A stretch of 5,319 nucleotides of DNA, from NCBI GenBank assembly GCA_003162255.1, contig PMMJ01000400.1, positions 859-6,177 of the forward strand, given 5' to 3'. How positions within the stretch are numbered: the first letter of the stretch is position 1; each line of letters starts with the position of its first letter. This document shows, piece after piece, positions 1 through 5,319 of the stretch. Source of the DNA: Acidobacteriaceae bacterium. GTDB lineage: Bacteria; Acidobacteriota; Terriglobia; Terriglobales; Acidobacteriaceae. The position numbers and the translations under genes were made by a program. The notes beneath the pieces are model-generated. The model did not search any database. It was not told the DNA's origin and saw only the letters and a program-made list of their open reading frames with translations.

Positions 1-350
1 GGCAGGCGCTGGAGGCTGGCGCGCGCGGCTACGTCCTGAAAAATGCCGTGGACCTGGAGTTGGGCGCTGCCATCCGGCGCGTCGCGAAAGGCGAAACCGT
101 ACTCGATTCCCAACTCAAACGCCCGGAAACGCTCAGGGGTAAGCGTCACGCGGCGCTTACCCCGCGCGAACTAGAAGTCCTGCAGATGATTGTGGATGGC
201 AAGTCCAACAAAGAGATTGCCGCCGTACTCGACCTCAGCGCGAATACTATCGCCGTCCATCGAGCTAACATGATGGACGCTTTGGGAGCCCACAAGACCG
301 CCGAGCTGGTCGTTTACGCGATTCGCAACGGGCTGGTTGATTTGCCATGA
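1..350 (+). CDS. Response regulator, NarL/LuxR family (3' part, start lies before the window)
   Basis: This is the C-terminal part of a two-component response regulator that binds DNA in the cytoplasm. The frame is open from base 3 with no start needed, and about 115 residues are visible. Residues 1-13 (QALEAGARGYVLK) are the end of a receiver domain, helix 4 and strand 5, including the conserved lysine at bases 39-41. The phosphoacceptor Asp lies outside the window. After a linker, residues 52 to about 110 form a LuxR-type helix-turn-helix: LTPRELEVL, then GKSNKEIAAVLDLS, then the recognition helix TIAVHRANMMDALG and the tail TAELVVYAIRNGL. NarL-family regulators are usually about 210-220 residues, so roughly 100 are missing. 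A GTG at 48 could be taken as a start, but it would cut off the receiver and is not credible. The stop overlaps the next gene by four bases (ATGA), suggesting a shared transcript and coupled translation. The partner kinase and target genes cannot be seen. Confidence 0.95.
   Translation, partial: QALEAGARGYVLKNAVDLELGAAIRRVAKGETVLDSQLKRPETLRGKRHAALTPRELEVLQMIVDGKSNKEIAAVLDLSANTIAVHRANMMDALGAHKTAELVVYAIRNGLVDLP
347..350 (+). promoter_or_regulatory. ATGA stop/start overlap between regulator and FG-GAP gene
   Basis: The ATG of the FG-GAP gene (347-349) overlaps the TGA of the response regulator (348-350). The bases just upstream contain only a weak purine stretch, so reinitiation by ribosomes finishing the regulator is a plausible way to start the second gene. 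The overlap is seen directly; the coupling is inferred. Confidence 0.8.
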
Positions 351-2059
351 ATCGCCGGTCGTTTCTCTGGGCCATGGCAGGCTTGGCTTCGTCAGCAAGC
401 TTGCGATGGGACGCCTTCGCAGCTTCTCCCTCGCCCGATCCCGGTTTCCGCCTGGTGGATGTGACTGCCTCGTCTGGACTTCGGTTCCGCCACAGCAACG
501 GCGCCTACGGCGGGAAGTTGCTGCCGGAAACGCTCGGCGCCGGTTGCGCATTTCTCGACTATGACGGCGACGGATGGCAGGACATTCTTCTGGTGAACGG
601 CACGGATTGGCCCGGACACAAACGGGGGCCTAAGTCGGAGCCCAGCACGCTGAAGCTCTATCGCAACAACCGTAACGGCACGTTTTCCGACGTGACCCAC
701 AGCGCCGGACTCGACGTCGAGATATATGGCATGGGAGTTGCCGTCGGAGACTATGACAACGACGGCTATCCCGACATCCTGATTACTTGCGTCGGACAGA
801 ACCGGCTGTTCAAGAACACGGGCAAAGGGACGTTCGTCGATGTTACTAAGTCGAGCGGCCTGTTCGGACGACAGGCCCTGAGCGCGTCGGCTCTGTGGTT
901 CGACTTCGACCGGGACGGACTGCTGGACCTGTTTGTCTGCAACTACGTCAAGTGGTCTCCCGAGCACGATGTGTTTTGCAGCGTCGATGGCAGGTACAAG
1001 TCGTATTGCACGCCCGAAGCCTATCGCGGAGAAACCTGCTGGCTGTTTCACAACCGCGGCAATGGAACTTTTGAGGATGTCACGGCCAGCAGTGGAATTT
1101 TCGACAGCAGCTCAAAGTCCCTGGGTATCGCCATGCTCGACTACGATCACGATGGCTGGCCTGACCTGCTGGTGACCAATGACACGCAGCCCAATAAACT
1201 TTATCGGAATCAGCGCAACGGCACGTTTAAGGACGGAGCGGTGGATGCGGGCATCGCCTTTTCCGCGGAAGGCAGGGCTCGCGCCGGGATGGGCGTGGAC
1301 GTGGCCGACTTCGACAATTCAGGAAACGCGGGCATCGCCATCACGAATTTCGATAACGAGATGACCGGACTCTATCGGCTTTCCGATGGCGGGAATTATG
1401 TTGACGTGGCCATGCAGAGCGGGGTGGGTCTGGCGTCGAAAGATCGACTGGGATTCGGCTGCGTGTTTCTCGATGTCAACCTTGATGGCGCACTCGATCT
1501 GGCGGTGGTGAACGGACACATCGACGACACGGTGCGCAATGTCAGCGGCGTGGGTTACGCGCAGCCGCCGCAGCTTTTCCTGAACAGTGGAAAGGGAACG
1601 TTTCTCGACGTGGCCGCTGAAGTCGGCGGCGGCTTCGTTCAGCCAAGAGTCGGACGAGGGCTTGCCTACGGCGATTTCGATCGGGATGGCGATCTCGATC
1701 TGCTGATGACCACCAACAACGGCCCTGCCTATCTCTACCGCACCGACCAGACTGCCGGGCACCGAAGCATACGGATTCGACTGGTCGGGACGAAGTCTAA
1801 TCGCGACGCCATCGGAGCGGTGGTGAAAATTTGGGCGTCTTACGGAACCCCGAGCCAATCACGGCTGGTCAAGGGCGGATCCAGTTATCTGTCGCAATCG
1901 GAACTGCCCGTGACCTTCGGGCTGGGAAAGCGAGACAAGGTTGATCGTCTGGTGATCGAATGGCCCAGCGGAAGAACGGAAGAATACAAGAACCTAGCGG
2001 CCGGCCGAGCCTATGAGTGCGTGGAAGGAAAAGGGATCACCGCGCAGCCGGGCTTCTAG
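347..2059 (+). CDS. Exported FG-GAP/VCBS repeat protein with ASPIC/UnbV domain (CRTAC1-like)
   Basis: A 570-residue protein, probably secreted or periplasmic, of the bacterial CRTAC1-like group; its biochemical role is unknown. The N-terminus has a twin-arginine motif (NRRSFLW, residues 2-8), a hydrophobic stretch and a likely cleavage site near AFA-AS (about 25), so export by the Tat system is inferred. Seven FG-GAP/VCBS blades carry calcium-loop motifs starting near D71, D135, D186, D265, D321, D376 and D443, for example DYDGDGWQD and DFDRDGDLD. Several blades are preceded by the typical LYRNxxNGTFxDVT phrase. The fifth loop (DFDNSGNAG) is degenerate and lacks the last acidic residue. Four cysteines (C198, C211, C221, C231) sit in one insert between the third and fourth loops. 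Residues about 485-555 match ASPIC/UnbV (NRDAIGAVVKIW, GGSSYLSQSE, FGLGKRDKVDRLVIEWPSG). The domain order is complete and the length is normal. The ATG start overlaps the upstream regulator stop, and no strong Shine-Dalgarno is seen, which fits translational coupling. Confidence 0.93.
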   Translation: MNRRSFLWAMAGLASSASLRWDAFAASPSPDPGFRLVDVTASSGLRFRHSNGAYGGKLLPETLGAGCAFLDYDGDGWQDILLVNGTDWPGHKRGPKSEPSTLKLYRNNRNGTFSDVTHSAGLDVEIYGMGVAVGDYDNDGYPDILITCVGQNRLFKNTGKGTFVDVTKSSGLFGRQALSASALWFDFDRDGLLDLFVCNYVKWSPEHDVFCSVDGRYKSYCTPEAYRGETCWLFHNRGNGTFEDVTASSGIFDSSSKSLGIAMLDYDHDGWPDLLVTNDTQPNKLYRNQRNGTFKDGAVDAGIAFSAEGRARAGMGVDVADFDNSGNAGIAITNFDNEMTGLYRLSDGGNYVDVAMQSGVGLASKDRLGFGCVFLDVNLDGALDLAVVNGHIDDTVRNVSGVGYAQPPQLFLNSGKGTFLDVAAEVGGGFVQPRVGRGLAYGDFDRDGDLDLLMTTNNGPAYLYRTDQTAGHRSIRIRLVGTKSNRDAIGAVVKIWASYGTPSQSRLVKGGSSYLSQSELPVTFGLGKRDKVDRLVIEWPSGRTEEYKNLAAGRAYECVEGKGITAQPGF

Positions 2060-2066
2060 AAGTCGT

Positions 2067-2072
2067 TATATT
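2067..2072 (+). promoter_or_regulatory. Possible -10 box upstream of the DUF3455 gene
   Basis: TATATT matches the sigma-70 -10 consensus at five of six bases and lies in the only AT-rich patch of the 61-base gap between the FG-GAP and DUF3455 genes. No convincing -35 box is seen 16-18 bases upstream, which is still coding sequence or just past the stop codon. It may be a weak internal promoter, or chance. The gap shows no clear terminator hairpin, so read-through from the upstream genes is also possible. Confidence 0.25.
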
Positions 2073-2104
2073 AAATGTCTAACAGAGCATAGGACCCTGT
2101 CGTC

Positions 2105-2113
2105 GAGGGAGAG
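2105..2113 (+). promoter_or_regulatory. Ribosome binding site of the DUF3455 gene
   Basis: The purine run GAGGGAGAG ends seven bases before the ATG at 2121. It decides the start: an in-frame ATG at 2013 lies inside the FG-GAP gene, would add 36 mostly polar and basic residues, and would bury the signal peptide. Confidence 0.7.
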
Positions 2114-2120
2114 TGCAAAA

Positions 2121-2651
2121 ATGAAAAGCCTCATTCAGGTAATTGGCGCAATCGCTGCGTTGTTCGTCCTAGTAGGCGCGGGACCAGCGCGACCGGAAGT
2201 GCCGGACAGTTTGAAAGTGCCGGTGGGCGAGGAAGTGATTCTGGCGGCGCACGCTACGGGCGTGCAAATCTATGTGTGCCAAGCGGAGAGCGGGCACGAG
2301 TCGGCTTGGGTGCTGAAGGCGCCAGAAGCGGAGTTGACCGACGAAACTGGCAAGAAGATCGTTCATCACTCTGCGGGACCGGCGTGGAAGCACGTCGATG
2401 GAAGCAAAGTAACAGGCGAGGTGGTCGCCAAACAGGATGCGCCGAAGCCGGACGCGATCCCGTGGCTGCTGCTGTCGGCAGCGAGTCACACGGGAGAAGG
2501 AATCCTGGCCCGCGTTACGGCCATTCAAAGGATCCACACCGAGGGCGGCCTGCCACCGAAAGCGAGTGACTGTAGTGTGTCGGCGAATGGCAAAGAGTCG
2601 CGGAGCGCGTATTCCGCAGACTACTATTTCTATGCGCCGGCCAATAAGTGA
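2121..2651 (+). CDS. Exported DUF3455 family protein
   Basis: A 176-residue protein of the DUF3455 family, whose function is not known. It begins with a Sec-type signal: MK, a hydrophobic stretch over about residues 4-20, then small residues (VGAGPA) with likely cleavage between about 20 and 26. The mature part shows the usual family blocks: VPDSLKVPVGEEVIL (27-41), AHATGVQIYVCQ (43-54), WVLKAPEAEL (63-72), GKKIVHHSAGPAW (77-89), DGSKVTGEV (93-101), DAIPWLLLSA (111-120), EGILARVTAIQRIHTEGG (126-143) and the closing ADYYFYAP (166-173). Two cysteines, C53 and C151, could pair after export. Length is normal for the family and the gene looks intact. It follows the FG-GAP gene by 61 bases on the same strand and faces the CHAT gene tail to tail. 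Related proteins are often annotated only as hypothetical, so family membership is confident but no reaction can be assigned. Confidence 0.9.
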   Translation: MKSLIQVIGAIAALFVLVGAGPARPEVPDSLKVPVGEEVILAAHATGVQIYVCQAESGHESAWVLKAPEAELTDETGKKIVHHSAGPAWKHVDGSKVTGEVVAKQDAPKPDAIPWLLLSAASHTGEGILARVTAIQRIHTEGGLPPKASDCSVSANGKESRSAYSADYYFYAPANK

Positions 2652-2673
2652 CAAGCGTTTACTTTGCGAGATA
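2652..2673. other. Short convergent gap, no terminator seen
   Basis: Only 22 bases separate the TGA of the DUF3455 gene from the TGA (complement, 2674-2676) of the CHAT gene. I find no GC-rich hairpin followed by a T run on either strand here. Transcripts from the two sides probably overlap at their 3' ends, or termination relies on Rho or on structure inside the coding ends. Confidence 0.6.
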
Positions 2674-5319
2674 TCACGACCCTGAATAGATCTGAAAGGG
2701 CGCCCAGTAAAACGGATTATGGAATGCCCCGCCCCGAAGCAATGACAGTTTGGCGGTGCGCAGAGCGGCGTCCGGACCTGCTCCCTTGTCTAACTCGTCG
2801 TAAAACTTGTCCATCAGTTGCTCGGTGGAGGCGTCCGTCGCTTCCCACAAAGCGGCGACCACGTTGTGGGCGCCGGCTCTGAGGAAAGCCCAGGAGAGAC
2901 CGACCAGTCCCTCACCCGAGTACGCGCGTTCGCCCGCGCCGTAGCATGCTGAAATCGTAACCAGATCGGCCCGCAGGGGATGGCGAATGATGTCGCGGGC
3001 GTAGAGCTTGAAAGAGTCGCTTTCGACTCCGGCTTCGAAGGGCCCAGTCGGTGATGGAGTGGCCTTCGATAAAGCGATCTTCGATAATGCGATCCTCGAC
3101 AGCACAATGGCCGAGTCGAGCGGACTCAACCGGCTGGCCGTTCCGTGCGCAACGAAATGGATGGTGGAGAACTGCTCTGGGCTGCTGGCCAGATACGCTG
3201 TCGGCGTCGCCTGCTCGCGCGCAAGTATCCGCTGCGTGGCTGCGGGAAAGTGCCGGGCAACGCTTTCCATCTGCGCTGCGGCTTTCGGCAGCTCGGGGTA
3301 CTTGTCGTTCGGCGCAACGCTGTTGCCGACGAGAAGCAGGCTGCGGTTACGTTTCTCTCTGTCTAAGTCTCTGTCCGCGCGCGTCGCGCCGAGCACCCGC
3401 AGTGAACTGGCGTTCGCGATCGTCGCGTCTTCAATCCAATAGTGCAGCCCGGCTTCGGACGGCTTGGTTTCGGACGGTTTCGGCTCGGAGACGAGTAGAG
3501 TTTCAAAATTCAGGTTGTTCAGGCTGCCATCCGGGATGACGAAAACCTTCGCGTCGTTATTCAGCAACGCCTGCGCGGGCGCGATCAGCGTGCGGTAGAG
3601 CCAGCGGCCATCCTGGTCGGCCGATTCGAGAACGTCTTGCGGTCCGACGAGAGCCTTGCGATACCGCTGCACCGCCGCATCGACCTCCGCGCCGGGAGGA
3701 AGTGTGAACAAGTTTGTCTTCTTCGGCGAGATCGCCCACAGGTACGACTGCTTCTCGCCCAGCCAATAAAAAAGAACTGTGCCATCGGCTCGCCGTGCGA
3801 CCTGCTGAGGGTTGAGTGGCGGAGGGCCACTCGAAGCTCCCTTTGCCAGCAGACCCAATCCTTCGGACAGGGTGCGAGCGCGGCTGTAGTCGGCCCAGCG
3901 CAGGGCGTCGTCCGCCTTTCCATGCGCCACCAGAAAATGAACGTAGTCGTCGTAGATGCGCGAAGCGTTGTTCGAAAACGGCAGCTTCGAGTCGTTACGC
4001 CGCAGGGGGGATCGGGCGGCTTCGAAGGTGGCCAGCGCCGCCCGATATTCACGATCCGCCGCATCTGCGCGGCCTTCGTCTTCGTACAGGCGGGCGAGGG
4101 AGTGCTCAACCTCCCACTGGAGAAAAACAGGACAAAGCTTATCCTGTCCGACTTCGTGGAAGATGCGTTCGGCTTCGGCGTCATCCCGCGATTGGGCAGC
4201 CGCGAGGCCCTTCACCAGCAGGGGGTAGAGTTCGTCGAGATGGTTGTCACCGGAGCGTGCGATGGAGATCGCCTGGTCGGCATATTTGCGGGCATCCTCC
4301 ACATTGCCGGATCGCACCGATGCCAGTGCGAGCACTCGCAGAGCGTTAAAGCTGTGCTCCTTACTGTGCTCGGCTTCGGCAAGATCGAGGGCCTGGCGAA
4401 ATGATTTCTCTGCCCGCGAGAAATCGCGCCTATCCATGAAGACATAGCCGGCATTGGTGATGGCATTTTCTCGATTGAAGGAGTCGCCGAGTTCGTCGGC
4501 GCGGTTCTCGGCCTCAAGGGACATTTCCAGGGCTCTTTCGGAATCGCCCAGCCGATAGTAAGCCCATCCGATGTTAAGCACCGCGACCAAGGCAATGTCC
4601 CTGGCGGTCAGCGCGGTGGCAACGTCATAGGCATCATGGGACCAGTCGATAGCCTCGTCGAAATGCTCCTCCTTTAGCGACGCGGCGCCCAGATTCAGCA
4701 GGGAGGTCGCTTCCAGAAATTTGTCGCCATTCGCACGCGCAAAGGACAAGCTGCGCCGAAGAAACTGCCGAGCTGGAGGGAATTCGTTGTGGCCCAAAGC
4801 GACAAGCCCGCGCCCTTGGAAGAGTTTTCCGCAACTTGGGTGCGGGGTTATGGCGCAAAGCCGCTCAGCCTCGGTAAACTCCTTCTCCGCCTGATCGCCA
4901 TCGAACTGGCGAGCATGAGCGATTGCCTTTAGGGTCAGCACTTGGATCAGCGCGTCTGGCGGGGCAGTGGGAGGTAATGGAGCAGCCAACTGCTTCAACA
5001 CCTCTGGATAGTCCCCGCGCCACAAGAGGGTCTCAGCTTCCAGGGTCTTGAATTTCCAGGCCGACTCCACGTCGGAAGTTCGAAATCGCTGATAGCCTCT
5101 TTCAGATTCTTCCTGGCTTTCTCGAAGATCGCCATGCACAAAGGTGTGCTGCGCACGTTCAAAGGCGGCCTGCGGGCTATCGCGACGACTACAAGCGAGC
5201 CCGCAGACGCAGACTAGAAAGCAAAGGCCCAGGGTTATGGCCTGGTGCCGCCGTTGGTGCTGGCGTTTCCGGCGCTGACTTTCCCGTCCCCGATGCAGCC
5301 CATTCGCATCTGGAGCATC
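2674..5319 (-). CDS. TPR-CHAT protein, probable caspase-like peptidase (5' end outside the window)
   Basis: A large protein with N-terminal tetratricopeptide repeats and a C-terminal CHAT domain (clan CD, caspase/separase-like cysteine peptidase fold). The frame is open for 881 residues from the right edge of the window to the stop at 2674. Counting from the edge, residues 11-26 are basic (GRESQRRKRQHQRRHQ), 27-42 hydrophobic, and C43 follows GLA. The protein is therefore probably a lipoprotein or membrane-anchored, with the bulk outside the cytoplasm. About eight TPR-like helix pairs span roughly 120-440, for example LNLGAASLKEEHFDEAIDW and LNIGWAYYRLGDSERALEM. The CHAT region, about 580-881, has VFVIPDGSLNNLNFETLL, the predicted catalytic His in IHFVAHG (H725), the predicted catalytic Cys in TISACYGAG (C792), GEGLVGLSWAFLRAGA and the ending NPFYWAPFQIYSG. 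Both dyad residues are present. No ATG, GTG or TTG is in frame between 5319 and the GTG at 5139, so the true start lies beyond the window. The substrate is unknown. Confidence 0.92.
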   Translation of the reverse strand, partial: DAPDANGLHRGRESQRRKRQHQRRHQAITLGLCFLVCVCGLACSRRDSPQAAFERAQHTFVHGDLRESQEESERGYQRFRTSDVESAWKFKTLEAETLLWRGDYPEVLKQLAAPLPPTAPPDALIQVLTLKAIAHARQFDGDQAEKEFTEAERLCAITPHPSCGKLFQGRGLVALGHNEFPPARQFLRRSLSFARANGDKFLEATSLLNLGAASLKEEHFDEAIDWSHDAYDVATALTARDIALVAVLNIGWAYYRLGDSERALEMSLEAENRADELGDSFNRENAITNAGYVFMDRRDFSRAEKSFRQALDLAEAEHSKEHSFNALRVLALASVRSGNVEDARKYADQAISIARSGDNHLDELYPLLVKGLAAAQSRDDAEAERIFHEVGQDKLCPVFLQWEVEHSLARLYEDEGRADAADREYRAALATFEAARSPLRRNDSKLPFSNNASRIYDDYVHFLVAHGKADDALRWADYSRARTLSEGLGLLAKGASSGPPPLNPQQVARRADGTVLFYWLGEKQSYLWAISPKKTNLFTLPPGAEVDAAVQRYRKALVGPQDVLESADQDGRWLYRTLIAPAQALLNNDAKVFVIPDGSLNNLNFETLLVSEPKPSETKPSEAGLHYWIEDATIANASSLRVLGATRADRDLDREKRNRSLLLVGNSVAPNDKYPELPKAAAQMESVARHFPAATQRILAREQATPTAYLASSPEQFSTIHFVAHGTASRLSPLDSAIVLSRIALSKIALSKATPSPTGPFEAGVESDSFKLYARDIIRHPLRADLVTISACYGAGERAYSGEGLVGLSWAFLRAGAHNVVAALWEATDASTEQLMDKFYDELDKGAGPDAALRTAKLSLLRGGAFHNPFYWAPFQIYSGS
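3064..3108 (-). repeat. 15-bp tandem repeat inside the CHAT domain (three pentapeptide units)
   Basis: Three codon-aligned 15-base units (3064-3078, 3079-3093, 3094-3108) encode IVLSR, IALSK, IALSK. The first two units on the plus strand differ at one base; the third matches them at about nine of fifteen. The units lie in the loop between the predicted catalytic His and Cys and keep the frame, which suggests recent slippage or duplication in a tolerant surface loop. Confidence 0.85.
3454..3489 (-). repeat. Second 15-bp period repeat in the CHAT gene (SExKP units)
   Basis: On the coding strand this encodes SEPKP, SETKP, then SE. The two full 15-base units (3475-3489 and 3460-3474) agree at about eleven of fifteen bases. 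The repeat falls between the VIPDG strand and the YWIEDATIA segment of the CHAT domain, where related proteins normally have a short loop. Low-complexity, polar and proline-rich, it is probably a flexible linker. Confidence 0.75.
5191..5241 (-). other. N-terminal hydrophobic segment with lipobox-like end in the CHAT protein
   Basis: This stretch encodes AITLGLCFLVCVCGLAC, preceded by an arginine- and histidine-rich segment and followed by SRRDSPQ. The layout is that of a signal peptide or signal anchor. The GLAC end resembles a lipobox but has Gly at -3 and Leu at -2 rather than the usual Leu and Ala/Ser, so lipidation is uncertain and a simple membrane anchor is the alternative. Confidence 0.65.

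Noticed and set aside
48..50. GTG as the start of a 100-residue regulator
   Set aside because: The upstream codons from base 3 encode the conserved end of a receiver domain in the same frame, so the gene is simply cut by the window edge.
392..1051. 219-residue minus-strand open frame opposite the FG-GAP gene
   Set aside because: It is a mirror of the repeated calcium-loop codons on the other strand and shows no protein-family features.
2013..2120. Upstream ATG for the DUF3455 gene
   Set aside because: It lies inside the FG-GAP gene, adds residues without family similarity and hides the signal peptide; the ATG at 2121 has a good ribosome binding site.
2674..3200. CRISPR-associated (craspase-type) peptidase
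   Set aside because: The CHAT fold is shared with that system, but no cas gene or repeat-spacer array is present and the protein appears to be exported or anchored.
3008..3539. Plus-strand open frames opposite the CHAT domain
   Set aside because: They overlap a strongly supported minus-strand gene, have no recognisable domain, and look like by-products of GC-rich codon use.
3637..4404. 255-residue plus-strand open frame opposite the TPR region
   Set aside because: Long but antisense to clear TPR coding sequence, with no familiar motif and no ribosome binding site that stands out.
5137..5139. GTG as the start of the CHAT gene
   Set aside because: The frame is open well upstream and encodes a convincing basic plus hydrophobic N-terminal segment; starting here would discard it, and no good Shine-Dalgarno precedes the GTG.

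Overview
This 5.3 kb window looks like chromosomal DNA of a GC-rich soil bacterium, most plausibly an acidobacterium (Acidobacteriota, Koribacter/Terriglobia-like). That assignment is inferred from the protein families: a NarL-type regulator, a Tat-exported FG-GAP/ASPIC-UnbV protein, a DUF3455 protein and a TPR-CHAT protein. No rRNA or marker gene is present to settle it.

Layout: bases 1-350 hold the 3' part of a LuxR/NarL-type response regulator whose start lies before the window. Its stop overlaps, as ATGA, the start of a 570-residue exported beta-propeller-type protein (347-2059) with about seven calcium-loop FG-GAP/VCBS motifs and a C-terminal ASPIC/UnbV domain (CRTAC1-like). A 61-base gap with a good ribosome binding site and a weak -10-like box precedes a small exported DUF3455 protein (2121-2651). 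The rest of the window, on the minus strand, is one long gene for a TPR-CHAT protein (2674 to the right edge), convergent with the DUF3455 gene and 22 bases from it.

The regulator and the FG-GAP protein are probably one transcriptional unit. The DUF3455 gene may be read through from it or have its own promoter. The CHAT gene is transcribed separately from the other side. Three of the four products appear to be directed out of the cytoplasm: a Tat signal, a Sec signal, and an N-terminal hydrophobic segment ending at a cysteine on the CHAT protein. No shared pathway can be shown from the sequence.

The most useful observations are these. The CHAT reading frame stays open past its first usable in-window start codon (GTG at 5139) to the window edge, and the extra 60 residues supply a basic stretch plus a membrane or lipoprotein-type segment, so the protease-like domain is probably surface- or periplasm-facing. 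The CHAT region also carries two separate 15-bp-period tandem duplications encoding pentapeptide repeats, one of them in the loop between the predicted catalytic His and Cys. I see no mobile elements, CRISPR arrays, tRNAs or rRNAs.
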